Of a stretch of 64,000 nt of DNA, positions 19,305 to 27,492 are shown piece by piece. Every line of letters starts with the position of its first letter. The first letter of the stretch is position 1. Under the pieces are notes generated by a model. The model had not been told where the DNA came from. It did no database searches and worked only from the letters and a program-made list of their open reading frames with translations. A program made the position numbers and the translations under genes. Source of the DNA: JAIBJN01 sp963830885 (lineage in GTDB: Bacteria > Actinomycetota > Thermoleophilia > Gaiellales > Gaiellaceae); NCBI GenBank assembly GCA_963830885.1, contig CAWHOA010000003.1, positions 124,001 to 188,000 on the forward strand, in the 5' to 3' direction.

Positions 19305-20003
19305 CTAGCTCGCGCTGCCCGGCTTCCTGAACAGCGCCACGCCGAGGGCCGCGAGGCCCGCGACGAGGCCGGCGATGCCGAAGATGATCGCGACGGTCGC
19401 GAGCGAGTCGTCGTCATCGTCGTCCGTGCCGACCGCCGGGGCGGCAGTGGTCTCGTCCACGGCTTCCGTCGTCGTCGGCGCCGGCGCTGCCGCGGCCTCC
19501 TCTTCCTCGGGCTCCACGACCACGAGGCGGGGCGCCGGAGTGTCCGCCTCGGGATCCGGGTCGACCCAGCCGACTTCCTCGCCGCTCGAGTACGTCTGCA
19601 CGGCGGGGAAGAGGATCTCGTCGCCCGGCTGCGGCGTCCTCGGGCACGCTGGAAGCTGATCCCGAACTCGTCGAACCCGTCGGTCGGGAATGGCGGGATC
19701 GCACGTCCAGGTGACGCTCACGATCCGCTCCGTGAGGTCCTCGATGGGCTCAGCGAGCTCTTCGCGCTGGACCTCGCGCTCGCACGTCGGATGAGGCTTG
19801 AAGCGCGCTTCCGGGATCGTTTCCGGGAACTGCACGGTCACGGTGGTGGTCTCGGCGTCGTCGCGCTCGTTCGGGACGCGCACGACGACCGTGGCGAACG
19901 CTCCCGGCTCCCATTCGCCCGGCTGGAGCGTGACGTGGGCGACGGCAGCAGCCGGAACAGCCATGGCGATCAAGGCGATACAGAAGAGCAGCCTGCGTAG
20001 CAC
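19305..20003 (-). CDS. YcnI/DUF1775 copper-binding membrane-anchored protein
   Basis: Signal peptide ending AVAHVTLQPGEW, so the mature chain probably starts with the copper-binding His of the YcnI monohistidine brace; the partner Trp is in EEVGWVDP. A Thr/Asp-rich linker and a C-terminal helix (VAIIFGIAGLVAGLAALGVA) anchor it. The frame is open throughout, but residues about 107-124 are nonsense. Removing one base each near 19686-19688, 19648 and 19624-19626 restores TDGFDEFGISFQVPEDAAAG, the expected family sequence. Three compensating errors are likely. Start GTG 20003, four bases after copCD. Confidence 0.87.
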   Translation of the reverse strand: MLRRLLFCIALIAMAVPAAAVAHVTLQPGEWEPGAFATVVVRVPNERDDAETTTVTVQFPETIPEARFKPHPTCEREVQREELAEPIEDLTERIVSVTWTCDPAIPDRRVRRVRDQLPACPRTPQPGDEILFPAVQTYSSGEEVGWVDPDPEADTPAPRLVVVEPEEEEAAAAPAPTTTEAVDETTAAPAVGTDDDDDDSLATVAIIFGIAGLVAGLAALGVALFRKPGSAS

Positions 20004-20007
20004 TTGT

Positions 20008-21837
20008 CTAACCCCCTTGGATGGGTACGTTGACGGTTTCTGTCAGGAGGTCGAACTCGCCCATCAGAGCCTCGATGCGGAGCTCCCAGTCCCCGGCGAT
20101 CGAGAGCGAGGCGCCCTCGATCACGAAGGACCCGGGCTCCGCCGGGTCGGGCTCTGCGGTGAAGTCGAGCGGTCCGATTTTCTCACTTGGGAGCGACGCC
20201 GCGACGCTGACTTCCGACGGCGGCTCGGCGGCGTCCATGAACATGATCGTGATGGTGTTTTCGCCCGGCGCCGCGGGGTCGACCGTGACCATTGCCTCCA
20301 TGTCACCGAGGATCACGGACCCCTCGAACGGCCCAGCGGAAGGAGTCGTCTCGCCGTCCGCCATAGCGGTGTGCTCGCCCGCTTCCATCTCCATGGCCAT
20401 CGTCCGCGCAGGCTCGGAGTTCACGAGCACTGCGGTGATTCCGACGATGACGACCATGATCCCGAGCTCGACGCCGGCCACGCGCAGAAAGCGCCTACGC
20501 TCGAGCACGGACGCCATCCCCGCCTTCAGGCGCGGCACCGCGTAGCGGTTGTTGTAGGCGCCGAGGGCGAGGAGCGGGATCACCAGCGTGATCTTCGCCA
20601 GGACGAGCAGGCCGTACTGGTTGTCCCAGAGCGCGCTCCAGGTGCGGAGCTCGAGGTAGGCGGAGACGATGCCGGCCGCGAGCAGCGCCACGACCGAGCC
20701 GACGGCCAGGTTGGAGAAGCGGGGCACGGCCCGTGTGGCCAGTGGCCAGCGGTCCGTCTCCGCGATCAGCAGCCCGAACACCAGGAAGGCGAGGCCACCC
20801 GTCCAGATCGCGGCCGAGGCCACGTGGAGGATGTCGGAGATCAACCCCAGTCCCCCGAGCGGTCGGGCGTGGCCGGAGAAGGACGGGGTCAGGCAGAGCC
20901 CCGCGGAGAGAGCGAGGGTCAGCACCGTGAACGGCCGACGGCCTTGATCGGCCGCGTGCCGGAGTGCCAGCGCAGTCAGGGCCAGGGTCACAGCGAGCGC
21001 CGATTGGATCAGCATCACCTCGCCGTAGTCCGTCTCCAGGACCGACGTGAACAGGCTCCACGAGAACGCATCCGAGAGTCCGAGGCCGCCCGCGGTCGCT
21101 CCCTGGAGGAGGATGTTCACCAGCGCGATCGCGGCCAGCCCGCCGGCGACCGCCGACAGGATCCCGTACAGCCGCCGCCGGACCCGCCAGGGTGCCGATG
21201 GAAGGGCGACGACGAGCACCGCCGACCCTCCGACCGCCAGGAGGAGGAACGCGAAGTCGACGAACCGGCCGATGACGAAGAGGACGTCCACGGCCTGGGA
21301 GGTGCCGGTGAGCGCGTCGATCGACACGTTCGCCGCCACGCCCCGCTCCTTCACGTGGAACACGAAGGCGCCGGAGATCGGATCCGAGTCGGCCGAGACC
21401 ACGCGCCACGCCACCGTGTACGTGCCCGGGGCGAGCTCGGAGTCGATGCCGACCGCCACTTCGGAGGCGACGGGCTGCGTCACCTCGCCGCTGTCGACCT
21501 GGACGCCCTGCCCGTCGAACACGCGCAACGACCCGAGCGACGCGTCGACCGCCTCGTTGAACTCGAGGACGACCTCGTCGGGCGACTCGGGGACGACCTC
21601 GTCGTTCCCCGGCTGCGTCCCGATGAGGACGGAGTGAGCGAACGCGCCCGACGCGAGCACGGCCGCGACGGCGAGCGCGGCGACCAGCGCTGCGAGCAGG
21701 TGCGTACCTCGGTTCGAGCGATGTTGACGGATTGCGGTCTCCTCCTCGACGGGGCGGTGCGCGCGCCGACATGCCGCCGCGCGACCGCGCCCGACCTCCT
21801 GCGTTGTCATCCAGGCCCGCCCTGCGACCTGGTTCAT
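20008..21837 (-). CDS. CopC-CopD fusion copper transport/resistance protein
   Basis: 609 residues. A signal peptide ends GAFAHSVLIGTQPG, leaving the CopC copper-ligand His at the mature N-terminus. The CopC domain is residues about 68-165 (LEFNEAVDASLGSLRVFDG), followed by eight membrane helices of CopD (about 185-430). A Met/His-rich linker (MAMEMEAGEHTAMADGE) leads to a C-terminal YtkA/FixH-like beta domain. It probably moves or buffers copper across the membrane. ATG 21837 is preceded by GGAGAGGGGG. YcnI follows four bases after its stop. Confidence 0.9.
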   Translation of the reverse strand: MNQVAGRAWMTTQEVGRGRAAACRRAHRPVEEETAIRQHRSNRGTHLLAALVAALAVAAVLASGAFAHSVLIGTQPGNDEVVPESPDEVVLEFNEAVDASLGSLRVFDGQGVQVDSGEVTQPVASEVAVGIDSELAPGTYTVAWRVVSADSDPISGAFVFHVKERGVAANVSIDALTGTSQAVDVLFVIGRFVDFAFLLLAVGGSAVLVVALPSAPWRVRRRLYGILSAVAGGLAAIALVNILLQGATAGGLGLSDAFSWSLFTSVLETDYGEVMLIQSALAVTLALTALALRHAADQGRRPFTVLTLALSAGLCLTPSFSGHARPLGGLGLISDILHVASAAIWTGGLAFLVFGLLIAETDRWPLATRAVPRFSNLAVGSVVALLAAGIVSAYLELRTWSALWDNQYGLLVLAKITLVIPLLALGAYNNRYAVPRLKAGMASVLERRRFLRVAGVELGIMVVIVGITAVLVNSEPARTMAMEMEAGEHTAMADGETTPSAGPFEGSVILGDMEAMVTVDPAAPGENTITIMFMDAAEPPSEVSVAASLPSEKIGPLDFTAEPDPAEPGSFVIEGASLSIAGDWELRIEALMGEFDLLTETVNVPIQGG

Positions 21838-21894
21838 GACTTCCCCCTCTCCTTGTCCGGAACACGCCCTAGCGCGCCCGGTCCGCGCCTGTAA

Positions 21895-22470
21895 TCAGGC
21901 CTGGAGGAGAGGCGGACCGCGTCCGGTGTGGACGAAGCCGAGGGTGAAGACAGGTGCCAGCGCCGTCCGCAGCCGTCGCACCGTCGTGGACGGGCGCGGA
22001 GCGTGGCGCAAGGCGGGCGCCGCGAGCGCGTGCGCGAGCCCTTCGACCAGGGACAGCACACGGCGGGCGAGCGCTACCGCGCTGAGCGCGAAGGAGATCT
22101 GGATCAGCAGGCCGATCAGCAGGACCGGCCCCACCTCGGTTCCGCCGGGCCCCGCGTCGACGACCGAGTGGCCGGCGAAGCCCAGCAGCGGCACCAGGCC
22201 GAAGAGCCACAACGAACGGAGCGATGCTCCTCGCCAGCGGCGCCCTGCCGCTGCTCCGGCTGCCAGCGGGAGCGCGAGCGCAAGGCAGAGGGCGGTCGAC
22301 GTCGTCAGGTACCCGAGGTAGTCCTGCAGGCTTCCCGCGGGCGCGCCCGGCTCCGGCATCGCCGAACGGTGCGCCACTGCGTGGGCAGCCGCCCACCCGA
22401 GGCCGGAGAGGGCAAGCAGCACCGGCACGACACGTCGGCGCCTCACAGCAGGGACGATGGTAGATGCCAT
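21895..22470 (-). CDS. Membrane protein, paralogue of the 22733-23320 product
   Basis: About 191 residues, five or six hydrophobic helices. The N-terminal helix carries WAAAHAVAHRSAMPEPG, and LQDYLGYLTTSTALCLALAL follows; both match the neighbour at 22733-23320 (WAAAHALVHDVV; LETYAGYLPTSLALCLVLA). Paired His residues at the outer face could bind metal or haem. I do not recognise a named family. It lies 57 bases upstream of copCD on the same strand, so copper-related work is inferred from context. ATG 22470 chosen over 22485. Confidence 0.72.
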   Translation of the reverse strand: MASTIVPAVRRRRVVPVLLALSGLGWAAAHAVAHRSAMPEPGAPAGSLQDYLGYLTTSTALCLALALPLAAGAAAGRRWRGASLRSLWLFGLVPLLGFAGHSVVDAGPGGTEVGPVLLIGLLIQISFALSAVALARRVLSLVEGLAHALAAPALRHAPRPSTTVRRLRTALAPVFTLGFVHTGRGPPLLQA

Positions 22471-22520
22471 GCGGCTGTCTGACAACTTGCACCCGGCTGC
22501 CCGGCCTCGAGAGGGAAGAA

Positions 22521-22559
22521 CCGGCGCCGCCGGGAGGTGTCAAGTAACGGCGGCGCCGG
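22521..22559. repeat. 11-bp perfect inverted repeat upstream of the copper genes
   Basis: CCGGCGCCGCC (22521-22531) and GGCGGCGCCGG (22549-22559), separated by 17 bases that contain TTGACA on the minus strand, lie between the two paralogous membrane-protein genes. It could be a terminator for the upstream gene or an operator/attenuator for the copper genes. Two smaller hairpins (GAGCCG/CGGCTC and GGAGAG/CTCTCC) lie further along the same 262-base gap. Confidence 0.4.
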
Positions 22560-22732
22560 CTCGATCCTGAGGCTCTCCGGGCCTGGTCGTGGGGGGCGAG
22601 CCGTAGCTCGGCTCCGACCGGGCGCAGGGGGAGAGCCCCTCTCCGGAGCTCGCACGCGTCGGGAGCGTCATGGCGCCTTCGTGGGTGGTGGGGCACGAGG
22701 GCGGCGCCTCCGGCGCGTGGTCGCCCCGGAAA

Positions 22733-23320
22733 CTAGGAGCGGTACGCGGCGGGGGGCGCCCGCGAGCGGTCGACGCCTGCGAGTACGGGCGTCGGGATGC
22801 GGTCGCTACCGACCGCGACGGTGCCGGCGAGACCGGTCGCGCGGCTCGCGCCCACCGAGGCGCTGAGCGCCCAGGCGAGCCGTTCGGCGAGAAGGAGGAT
22901 CGTGCTCCCGAGACCGACCGCGGTGACCGCGAACGGGAGCTGGACGAGCAGGCCGATGACGACCACCGGGACGAGCTCGACCAGGGCGGCGCCGGAGGGA
23001 GAGCCGTGGGTGGGGAGCAGCGCGGTGGCGGCAAACCCGAGCACGGGCACGAGCCCGAAGAGCCACAGGGCCCGTCCCGAGATGCCCGTCCAGCGCTTGC
23101 CGAGCGTCACACCGGCCGCGATCGCGGTCGCGAGGACGAGGCAGAGCGCGAGCGACGTCGGGAGGTAGCCGGCGTAGGTCTCGAGGGTGCTGGCGTGGCC
23201 GGCGCCGTGCGCCTGCGCGCCCGGGGAGACGACGTCGTGCACGAGCGCGTGCGCGGCCGCCCAGAGGAGCCCGAAAACGCTCAGGACCAGCGGAAGCGCC
23301 ACCCGTCGCCAGCGCAGCAT
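22733..23320 (-). CDS. Membrane protein, paralogue of the 21895-22470 product
   Basis: About 195 residues with five or six helices. Shared core with its neighbour: GLLWAAAHALVHDVV, then TLETYAGYLPTSLALCLVLA and SGRALWLFGLVPVLGFAATA. The closely spaced His pair in helix 1 is conserved between the two copies. ATG 23320 is chosen because TACGAT (23332-23327 on the minus strand) is six bases upstream; the longer form from 23365 would span that element. Function unknown; position suggests association with the copper cluster. Confidence 0.72.
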   Translation of the reverse strand: MLRWRRVALPLVLSVFGLLWAAAHALVHDVVSPGAQAHGAGHASTLETYAGYLPTSLALCLVLATAIAAGVTLGKRWTGISGRALWLFGLVPVLGFAATALLPTHGSPSGAALVELVPVVVIGLLVQLPFAVTAVGLGSTILLLAERLAWALSASVGASRATGLAGTVAVGSDRIPTPVLAGVDRSRAPPAAYRS

Positions 23321-23426
23321 GATGCGATCGTAGACCCAGCCGCGCCGGCTGACAACCGCGACCAAGAGGGCCCCAGGAGGGTTTGGCGAAACGGCGACTG
23401 TGTCGAGCGAGCTTCGCCAAACCCTC

Positions 23427-23843
23427 CTAGCTGTCCGGCTCGGGCGGGCGCCGGAGCCGCTTCGTCCGGCTGCGGACGCGCTTCTCGTCGAGCCGGCGCT
23501 CCCGCGAAGCTCTGGTGGGCGCGGTCGGGCGCCGCGGCCGGTCGCGGGCCAGGGCCTCCCGGATCGCTGCCGCCAGCCGCTCGAGGGCGAGCTCGCGGTT
23601 GCGCGCCTGGCTCCGCTCGTCCTGGGCGACGGCGCGCAGGACCGCCCCGGCGCGGGCCCGGATACGCGCCTTCTGGCCGTCCGTCAGCGTCGCCGAGGCG
23701 TCCACGTCGAAGCTCGCCTCGACCCGCGTCTCCGTCTTCTGGGCGTGCTGGCCGCCGGGCCCGCTCGACCGCGACGTGCGCAGCCGGATCTCCGCCAGCG
23801 GGATCGCAAGTCCGCGGTGCACGCGAATAGACTCGGGGCGCAT
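23427..23843 (-). CDS. arfB: Alternative ribosome-rescue factor / peptidyl-tRNA hydrolase ArfB (YaeJ)
   Basis: Releases peptides from stalled ribosomes. The catalytic SSGPGGQHAQKTETRVEA stretch holds the GGQ motif. The Lys/Arg-rich C-terminal tail (RRLDEKRVRSRTKRLRR) is the part that enters the empty mRNA channel. About 131-138 residues, normal for ArfB. ATG 23843 overlaps the start codon of the divergent HAD gene; GTG 23822 is an alternative that avoids this and fits the family start equally well. Confidence 0.87.
   Translation of the reverse strand: MRPESIRVHRGLAIPLAEIRLRTSRSSGPGGQHAQKTETRVEASFDVDASATLTDGQKARIRARAGAVLRAVAQDERSQARNRELALERLAAAIREALARDRPRRPTAPTRASRERRLDEKRVRSRTKRLRRPPEPDS
23828..23833 (+). 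promoter_or_regulatory. -10 element of the HAD-acpS-nnr-alr operon
   Basis: TAGACT eight bases before ATG 23842. The same hexamer precedes fabI and the gene at 51996 at nearly the same distance. Confidence 0.55.
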
Positions 23844-24621
23844 GGCGGCGATTCTGCTCGACATCGACGGCGTCCTGCACGTGTCGGGCGAGCCCGTGCC
23901 GGGCGGCGGGGACGCCGTGCAGGCCCTCCGGGCCGACGGCCATCGGCTTCGCTTCGTGACCAACAACACCACCAGGGCACGGGAGCAGCTCGCCGCCGAG
24001 CTGCGCGCAATCGGGGTCGAGGTGGAGGCGGGGGAGATCACGACGACGCCCGTCGCGGCGGCGCGCCTGCTCGCCGGCAAGCGCGTGCTCGCGCTGACGA
24101 TGGCCGCCGTCGAGCCGGATCTCGCCGGCGCGGTCGAGCTCGTCGAGCGCGACGCAGAGGCGGTTCTCCTGGGCGGCGCGGACGAGACCGCGGAGACGGC
24201 GGACGTGTTCTCCTACGACAACCTCAATCGCGCCTTCGCGGAGCTCGACGCGGGCGCGCGGCTCGTCTCCCTCCACCGCAACCGCTGGTGGCAGACATCG
24301 CGCGGGCCGCTCCTCGACTCGGGCGCGTTCGTCGCCGGCCTCGAGTATGCGGCCGGGGTCGAGGCCGAGGTCGTCGGCAAGCCGAGCCTGGCGTACTTCG
24401 AGGCGGCGCTCGCCGAGCTGGGCGCGGAGCCGGGCGAGGCGGTGATGGTCGGGGACGACATCGACGCCGACATCGGGGGCGGCCAGGCTGCGGGGCTCCG
24501 CACCGTTCTCGTCCGCACCGGCAAGTTCAGGGAGGAGACGCTCGCAGCCGCGGACGCGAAGCCGGACGTCGTGCTCGACTCGATCGCCGACGTGCCCGAC
24601 TTCCTCCGGGAGAGCGCGTGA
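23842..24621 (+). CDS. HAD superfamily IIA phosphatase
   Basis: About 259 residues of the NagD/HDHD2-like HAD group. Motif I is LLDIDGVLHV with the nucleophile Asp and catalytic Asp, motif II FVTNNTTR, the C2 cap lies between, motif III Lys in VVGKPSLAYFEAAL, and motif IV MVGDDIDADIGGG. It likely dephosphorylates a small phosphometabolite; substrate unknown. First gene of a tightly overlapping operon, its stop overlapping the acpS start (GTGA). Confidence 0.88.
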   Translation: MAAILLDIDGVLHVSGEPVPGGGDAVQALRADGHRLRFVTNNTTRAREQLAAELRAIGVEVEAGEITTTPVAAARLLAGKRVLALTMAAVEPDLAGAVELVERDAEAVLLGGADETAETADVFSYDNLNRAFAELDAGARLVSLHRNRWWQTSRGPLLDSGAFVAGLEYAAGVEAEVVGKPSLAYFEAALAELGAEPGEAVMVGDDIDADIGGGQAAGLRTVLVRTGKFREETLAAADAKPDVVLDSIADVPDFLRESA

Positions 24622-24986
24622 AGGTCGGGCTCGACCTGATCGAGATCGAGCGGATCCGCGCAGCTCTCGACCGCTATCCGCGCTTCCGCGAGCGCTGCTT
24701 CACGGAGGCCGAGCGCGCCTACTGCGACTCGCGGGCGAACCCTGCCCAGCACTACGCCGCTCGCTTCGCCGGCAAGGAGGCGGTCGGCAAGGCGCTCGGC
24801 TTCGGCGTCGCGCGGGCGTTTGCCTGGAAGGACGTCGAGATCGCCGGCCGGCCGAAGCCGTCCGTCCGGCTCTCCGGCCAGGTCCAGGCCTGGTCGGCGC
24901 GCGTGGGCGCCGGGGAGATCGACCTCTCGATGACGCACTCGAAGGGCATGGCGGCCGCGGTGGCCGTCGTCGAGCAGTCCGGATGA
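24618..24986 (+). CDS. acpS: Holo-[acyl-carrier-protein] synthase
   Basis: Transfers phosphopantetheine from CoA to acyl carrier protein. The 122-residue protein has the two family motifs: VGLDLIEIERIRAALDR (metal-binding Asp) and ARFAGKEAVGKALGFG (FxxKEA-type). Ends SMTHSKGMAAAVAVVE. GTG 24618 overlaps the HAD stop and its own stop overlaps the next ATG, so all are co-translated. acpS next to nnr and alr is a familiar actinobacterial arrangement. Confidence 0.93.
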   Translation: MKVGLDLIEIERIRAALDRYPRFRERCFTEAERAYCDSRANPAQHYAARFAGKEAVGKALGFGVARAFAWKDVEIAGRPKPSVRLSGQVQAWSARVGAGEIDLSMTHSKGMAAAVAVVEQSG

Positions 24987-26458
24987 CCTACGAGCCGCTC
25001 TACACGGCGGAGGAGATGCGCGCCGCCGAGGCCGCCCACCCTGGGCCGACGCTCGAGCTGATGGAGCGTGCCGGCAAGGCGGTCGCCGACGAGATCCTCG
25101 CCCGCTTCCCCGACGCGCGGCGGGTCGCCGTCTGGTGCGGCACCGGTGCGAACGGCGGCGACGGGCTCGTGGTGGCGACCGAGCTCCTGCGAGCCGGCAG
25201 GGAGCCCGTCGTCCGGCTGCTCGGCGCGGAGGAAAAGGTCGCCGGCGACGCGGCGGTCGTGCTCGGGCGGGCACACGAGGCGGGGGTGCCCTTCGTTGCC
25301 GAGCACGGCGCGGCCGACCTCGCCGTCGACGCCCTCTTCGGCACGGGCTTCGCCGGAAGGCCGCGGCCGGAGGCCGAGGAGGCGATCGGCGAGCTGAACG
25401 CCGGGAGCGTCCCGGTCGTCTCGGTCGACCTTCCCTCGGGGGTCGACGCCTCGACCGGAAGGGTGCCGGGCGCCGCAGTCGAGGCGGCGCTCACGGTGAC
25501 CTTCCACGCGCCGAAGGTCGGGCACGCGGTCGCGCCCGGACGCTTCCATGCGGGCGAGGTGGTCGTCGCCGACATCGGCCTCGCGGGCGTCCCGACCCGG
25601 CTCCGCCGGGCGACCGCCGGGATCCTCGGGCTCGTGCCGCGGCGGAGCGCGCGCGACAACAAGTACTCGGCCGGAGCAGTGCTCGTCATCGGCGGCTCGC
25701 GTGGCTTGACGGGAGCACCGTCGCTGACCTCCGAGGCGGCGCTGCGCGCCGGCGCGGGCATCGTGACCGCGTGCGTGCCTGCCTCGCTGAACCTCGTCTT
25801 CGAGCAGCGCCTCGTCGAGGTGATGACGCGGCCGTGCCCGGACGAGGACGGCGCGCTCGTCCCCGACGCCGCCGACGAGATCCTCGCCGCGGCCAAGCGG
25901 GCGGGCGCCGTCGCCCTGGGGCCGGGCCTCGGCCGCACAGACGGGACGCGGGCGCTCGTCGGCTTCCTCCTCGACCGCCTCGACAAGCCGGTCGTGCTCG
26001 ACGCAGACGGCCTCTGGGCGCTCGCCGGGCACCTCGACTGGGTCTTCTCCCGCGACGCGCCGACCGTGCTGACACCGCATGCGGGCGAGCTCGGGCGCCT
26101 CCTCGGGCGCCCCTCGGCGTGGGTGGGCGCGAATCGGCTGAACGCGGTGCAGGCCGGCGCGGACGACACCGGGGCGGTCGTCCTCCTCAAGGGCGTCGAC
26201 ACGCTGGTCGCCGCGCCGGGCCGCAACCCGGTGGTCGCCGACCTCGGCAATGCTGGCCTGGCCACCGCCGGGAGCGGCGACGTGCTCACCGGCGTCGTCG
26301 GGGCCTTCCTCGCCAAGGGGCTGGAGGGGAGCCTGGCCGCGACCGCCGCCGCAGCTGCGTGCGGGGTCGCGTCGCAGCTCGCGGCCGAGCGCCACGGGCA
26401 GGCGGGGATGATCGCCCGCGACGTGATCGAGTCCCTCTCGCCCGCGCTCTCTGCGTGA
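24983..26458 (+). CDS. nnr: Bifunctional NAD(P)H-hydrate epimerase/dehydratase
   Basis: Repairs damaged NAD(P)H hydrates. The N-terminal epimerase domain (about 1-205) has CGTGANGGDGLVVA and SVDLPSGVDASTG. The C-terminal ADP/ATP-dependent dehydratase (about 215-490) has KYSAGAVLVIGGSRGLTGAP, VLTPHAGELGRLLG and GLATAGSGDVLTGVVGAFLA. Full length at 491 residues. ATG 24983 overlaps the acpS stop; the stop overlaps alr. Confidence 0.95.
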   Translation: MTYEPLYTAEEMRAAEAAHPGPTLELMERAGKAVADEILARFPDARRVAVWCGTGANGGDGLVVATELLRAGREPVVRLLGAEEKVAGDAAVVLGRAHEAGVPFVAEHGAADLAVDALFGTGFAGRPRPEAEEAIGELNAGSVPVVSVDLPSGVDASTGRVPGAAVEAALTVTFHAPKVGHAVAPGRFHAGEVVVADIGLAGVPTRLRRATAGILGLVPRRSARDNKYSAGAVLVIGGSRGLTGAPSLTSEAALRAGAGIVTACVPASLNLVFEQRLVEVMTRPCPDEDGALVPDAADEILAAAKRAGAVALGPGLGRTDGTRALVGFLLDRLDKPVVLDADGLWALAGHLDWVFSRDAPTVLTPHAGELGRLLGRPSAWVGANRLNAVQAGADDTGAVVLLKGVDTLVAAPGRNPVVADLGNAGLATAGSGDVLTGVVGAFLAKGLEGSLAATAAAAACGVASQLAAERHGQAGMIARDVIESLSPALSA

Positions 26459-27492
26459 GCCTCGTGAGGCGCTCGCGGATCACGGTCGACCTCGGCGCCA
26501 TCCGGCGAAACGCCGCTCGCCTGCGCGAGGCGGCCGGGCCGGCCGAGCTCTGGGCCGTGGTCAAGGCGGACGGCTACGGCCACGGCGCCGTGGGCGCCTC
26601 CCGCGCCGCGCTGGCCGGCGGGGCAACCGCGCTCTGCGTGGCGACGGTGCGCGAAGGCGAGCAGCTGCGGGAGGCCTTCCCGTCCGCACGCATCCTCGTG
26701 ATGAGCCCGCTCGCCCGCTGCGAGGAGCCGGTGGCGCGCGACGGCAGGCTCGAGGTGGCGCTCACGTCGCCGGAGGCGCCGGAAGGGCTGGCGGTCCACC
26801 TCAAGGTCGACACCGGCATGGGCCGGTGGGGCATGTCTCTGGGGGAGGCGCTGACCGTGCCGCGGGAGCGCGTCGTCGGCGTCATGAGCCATCTCGCCAC
26901 CGCCGACGAGGCCGACGAGGCGTTCGCGCGGGAGCAGGTCGAGCGCTTCCGCGAGATCGCCGCCGCGTTCCCCGGGGTGACCGCGCACCTGGCGAACAGC
27001 GCCGGCGCCCTGCGGCTCCCCGAGGCGCGCTTCGACGCCGTCCGCTGCGGCGTTGCGCTCTACGGGCTGTCGCCCTTCGGCGACGACCCCGCGGCCCACG
27101 GGCTCGAGCCGGCGCTCGCCTGGCGGAGCTATGTCGCGCTCGTGCGCGAGCTCGACACGGGCGAGAGCACCGGCTACGGCCGCCGCTTCGTCGCGGAGGG
27201 GCCGGCGCGCGTCGGCATCGTCCCCGTGGGGTACGCCGACGGGTTCCGCCGCGGTCTCACCGGCACGGAGGTGCTGGTCGACGGCGCCCGGCGCCGCGTC
27301 GTGGGGACGGTCTCCATGGATGCCTTCGCAGTCGAGCTCGAGGACGAGCAGGCCGGGGCGGAGGTGACCCTGATCGGCGACGGGATCCTCGCGGAGGACC
27401 ACGCCCGCGTGCTCGGAACCATCAACTACGAGCTCACGTGCGGCCTGAACCGCGACCCCACCAGGGCCGACCGGAGCATCGTCGATGGATGA
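26455..27492 (+). CDS. alr: Alanine racemase
   Basis: PLP enzyme that makes D-alanine for peptidoglycan. The PLP lysine is in WAVVKADGYGHGAVG, the family features NSAGALRLPEARFDAVRCG and CGVALYGLSP follow, and the C-terminal beta domain holds GYGRRFVAEG and VPVGYADGFRRGL. About 345 residues, somewhat short through a compact barrel segment near RILVMSPLA. GTG 26455 overlaps the nnr stop. Confidence 0.94.
   Translation: MSLVRRSRITVDLGAIRRNAARLREAAGPAELWAVVKADGYGHGAVGASRAALAGGATALCVATVREGEQLREAFPSARILVMSPLARCEEPVARDGRLEVALTSPEAPEGLAVHLKVDTGMGRWGMSLGEALTVPRERVVGVMSHLATADEADEAFAREQVERFREIAAAFPGVTAHLANSAGALRLPEARFDAVRCGVALYGLSPFGDDPAAHGLEPALAWRSYVALVRELDTGESTGYGRRFVAEGPARVGIVPVGYADGFRRGLTGTEVLVDGARRRVVGTVSMDAFAVELEDEQAGAEVTLIGDGILAEDHARVLGTINYELTCGLNRDPTRADRSIVDG

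Noticed and set aside
23400..24617. Open plus-strand frame upstream of acpS
   Set aside because: It is antisense to arfB and out of frame with the HAD gene; only the acpS part has a domain.
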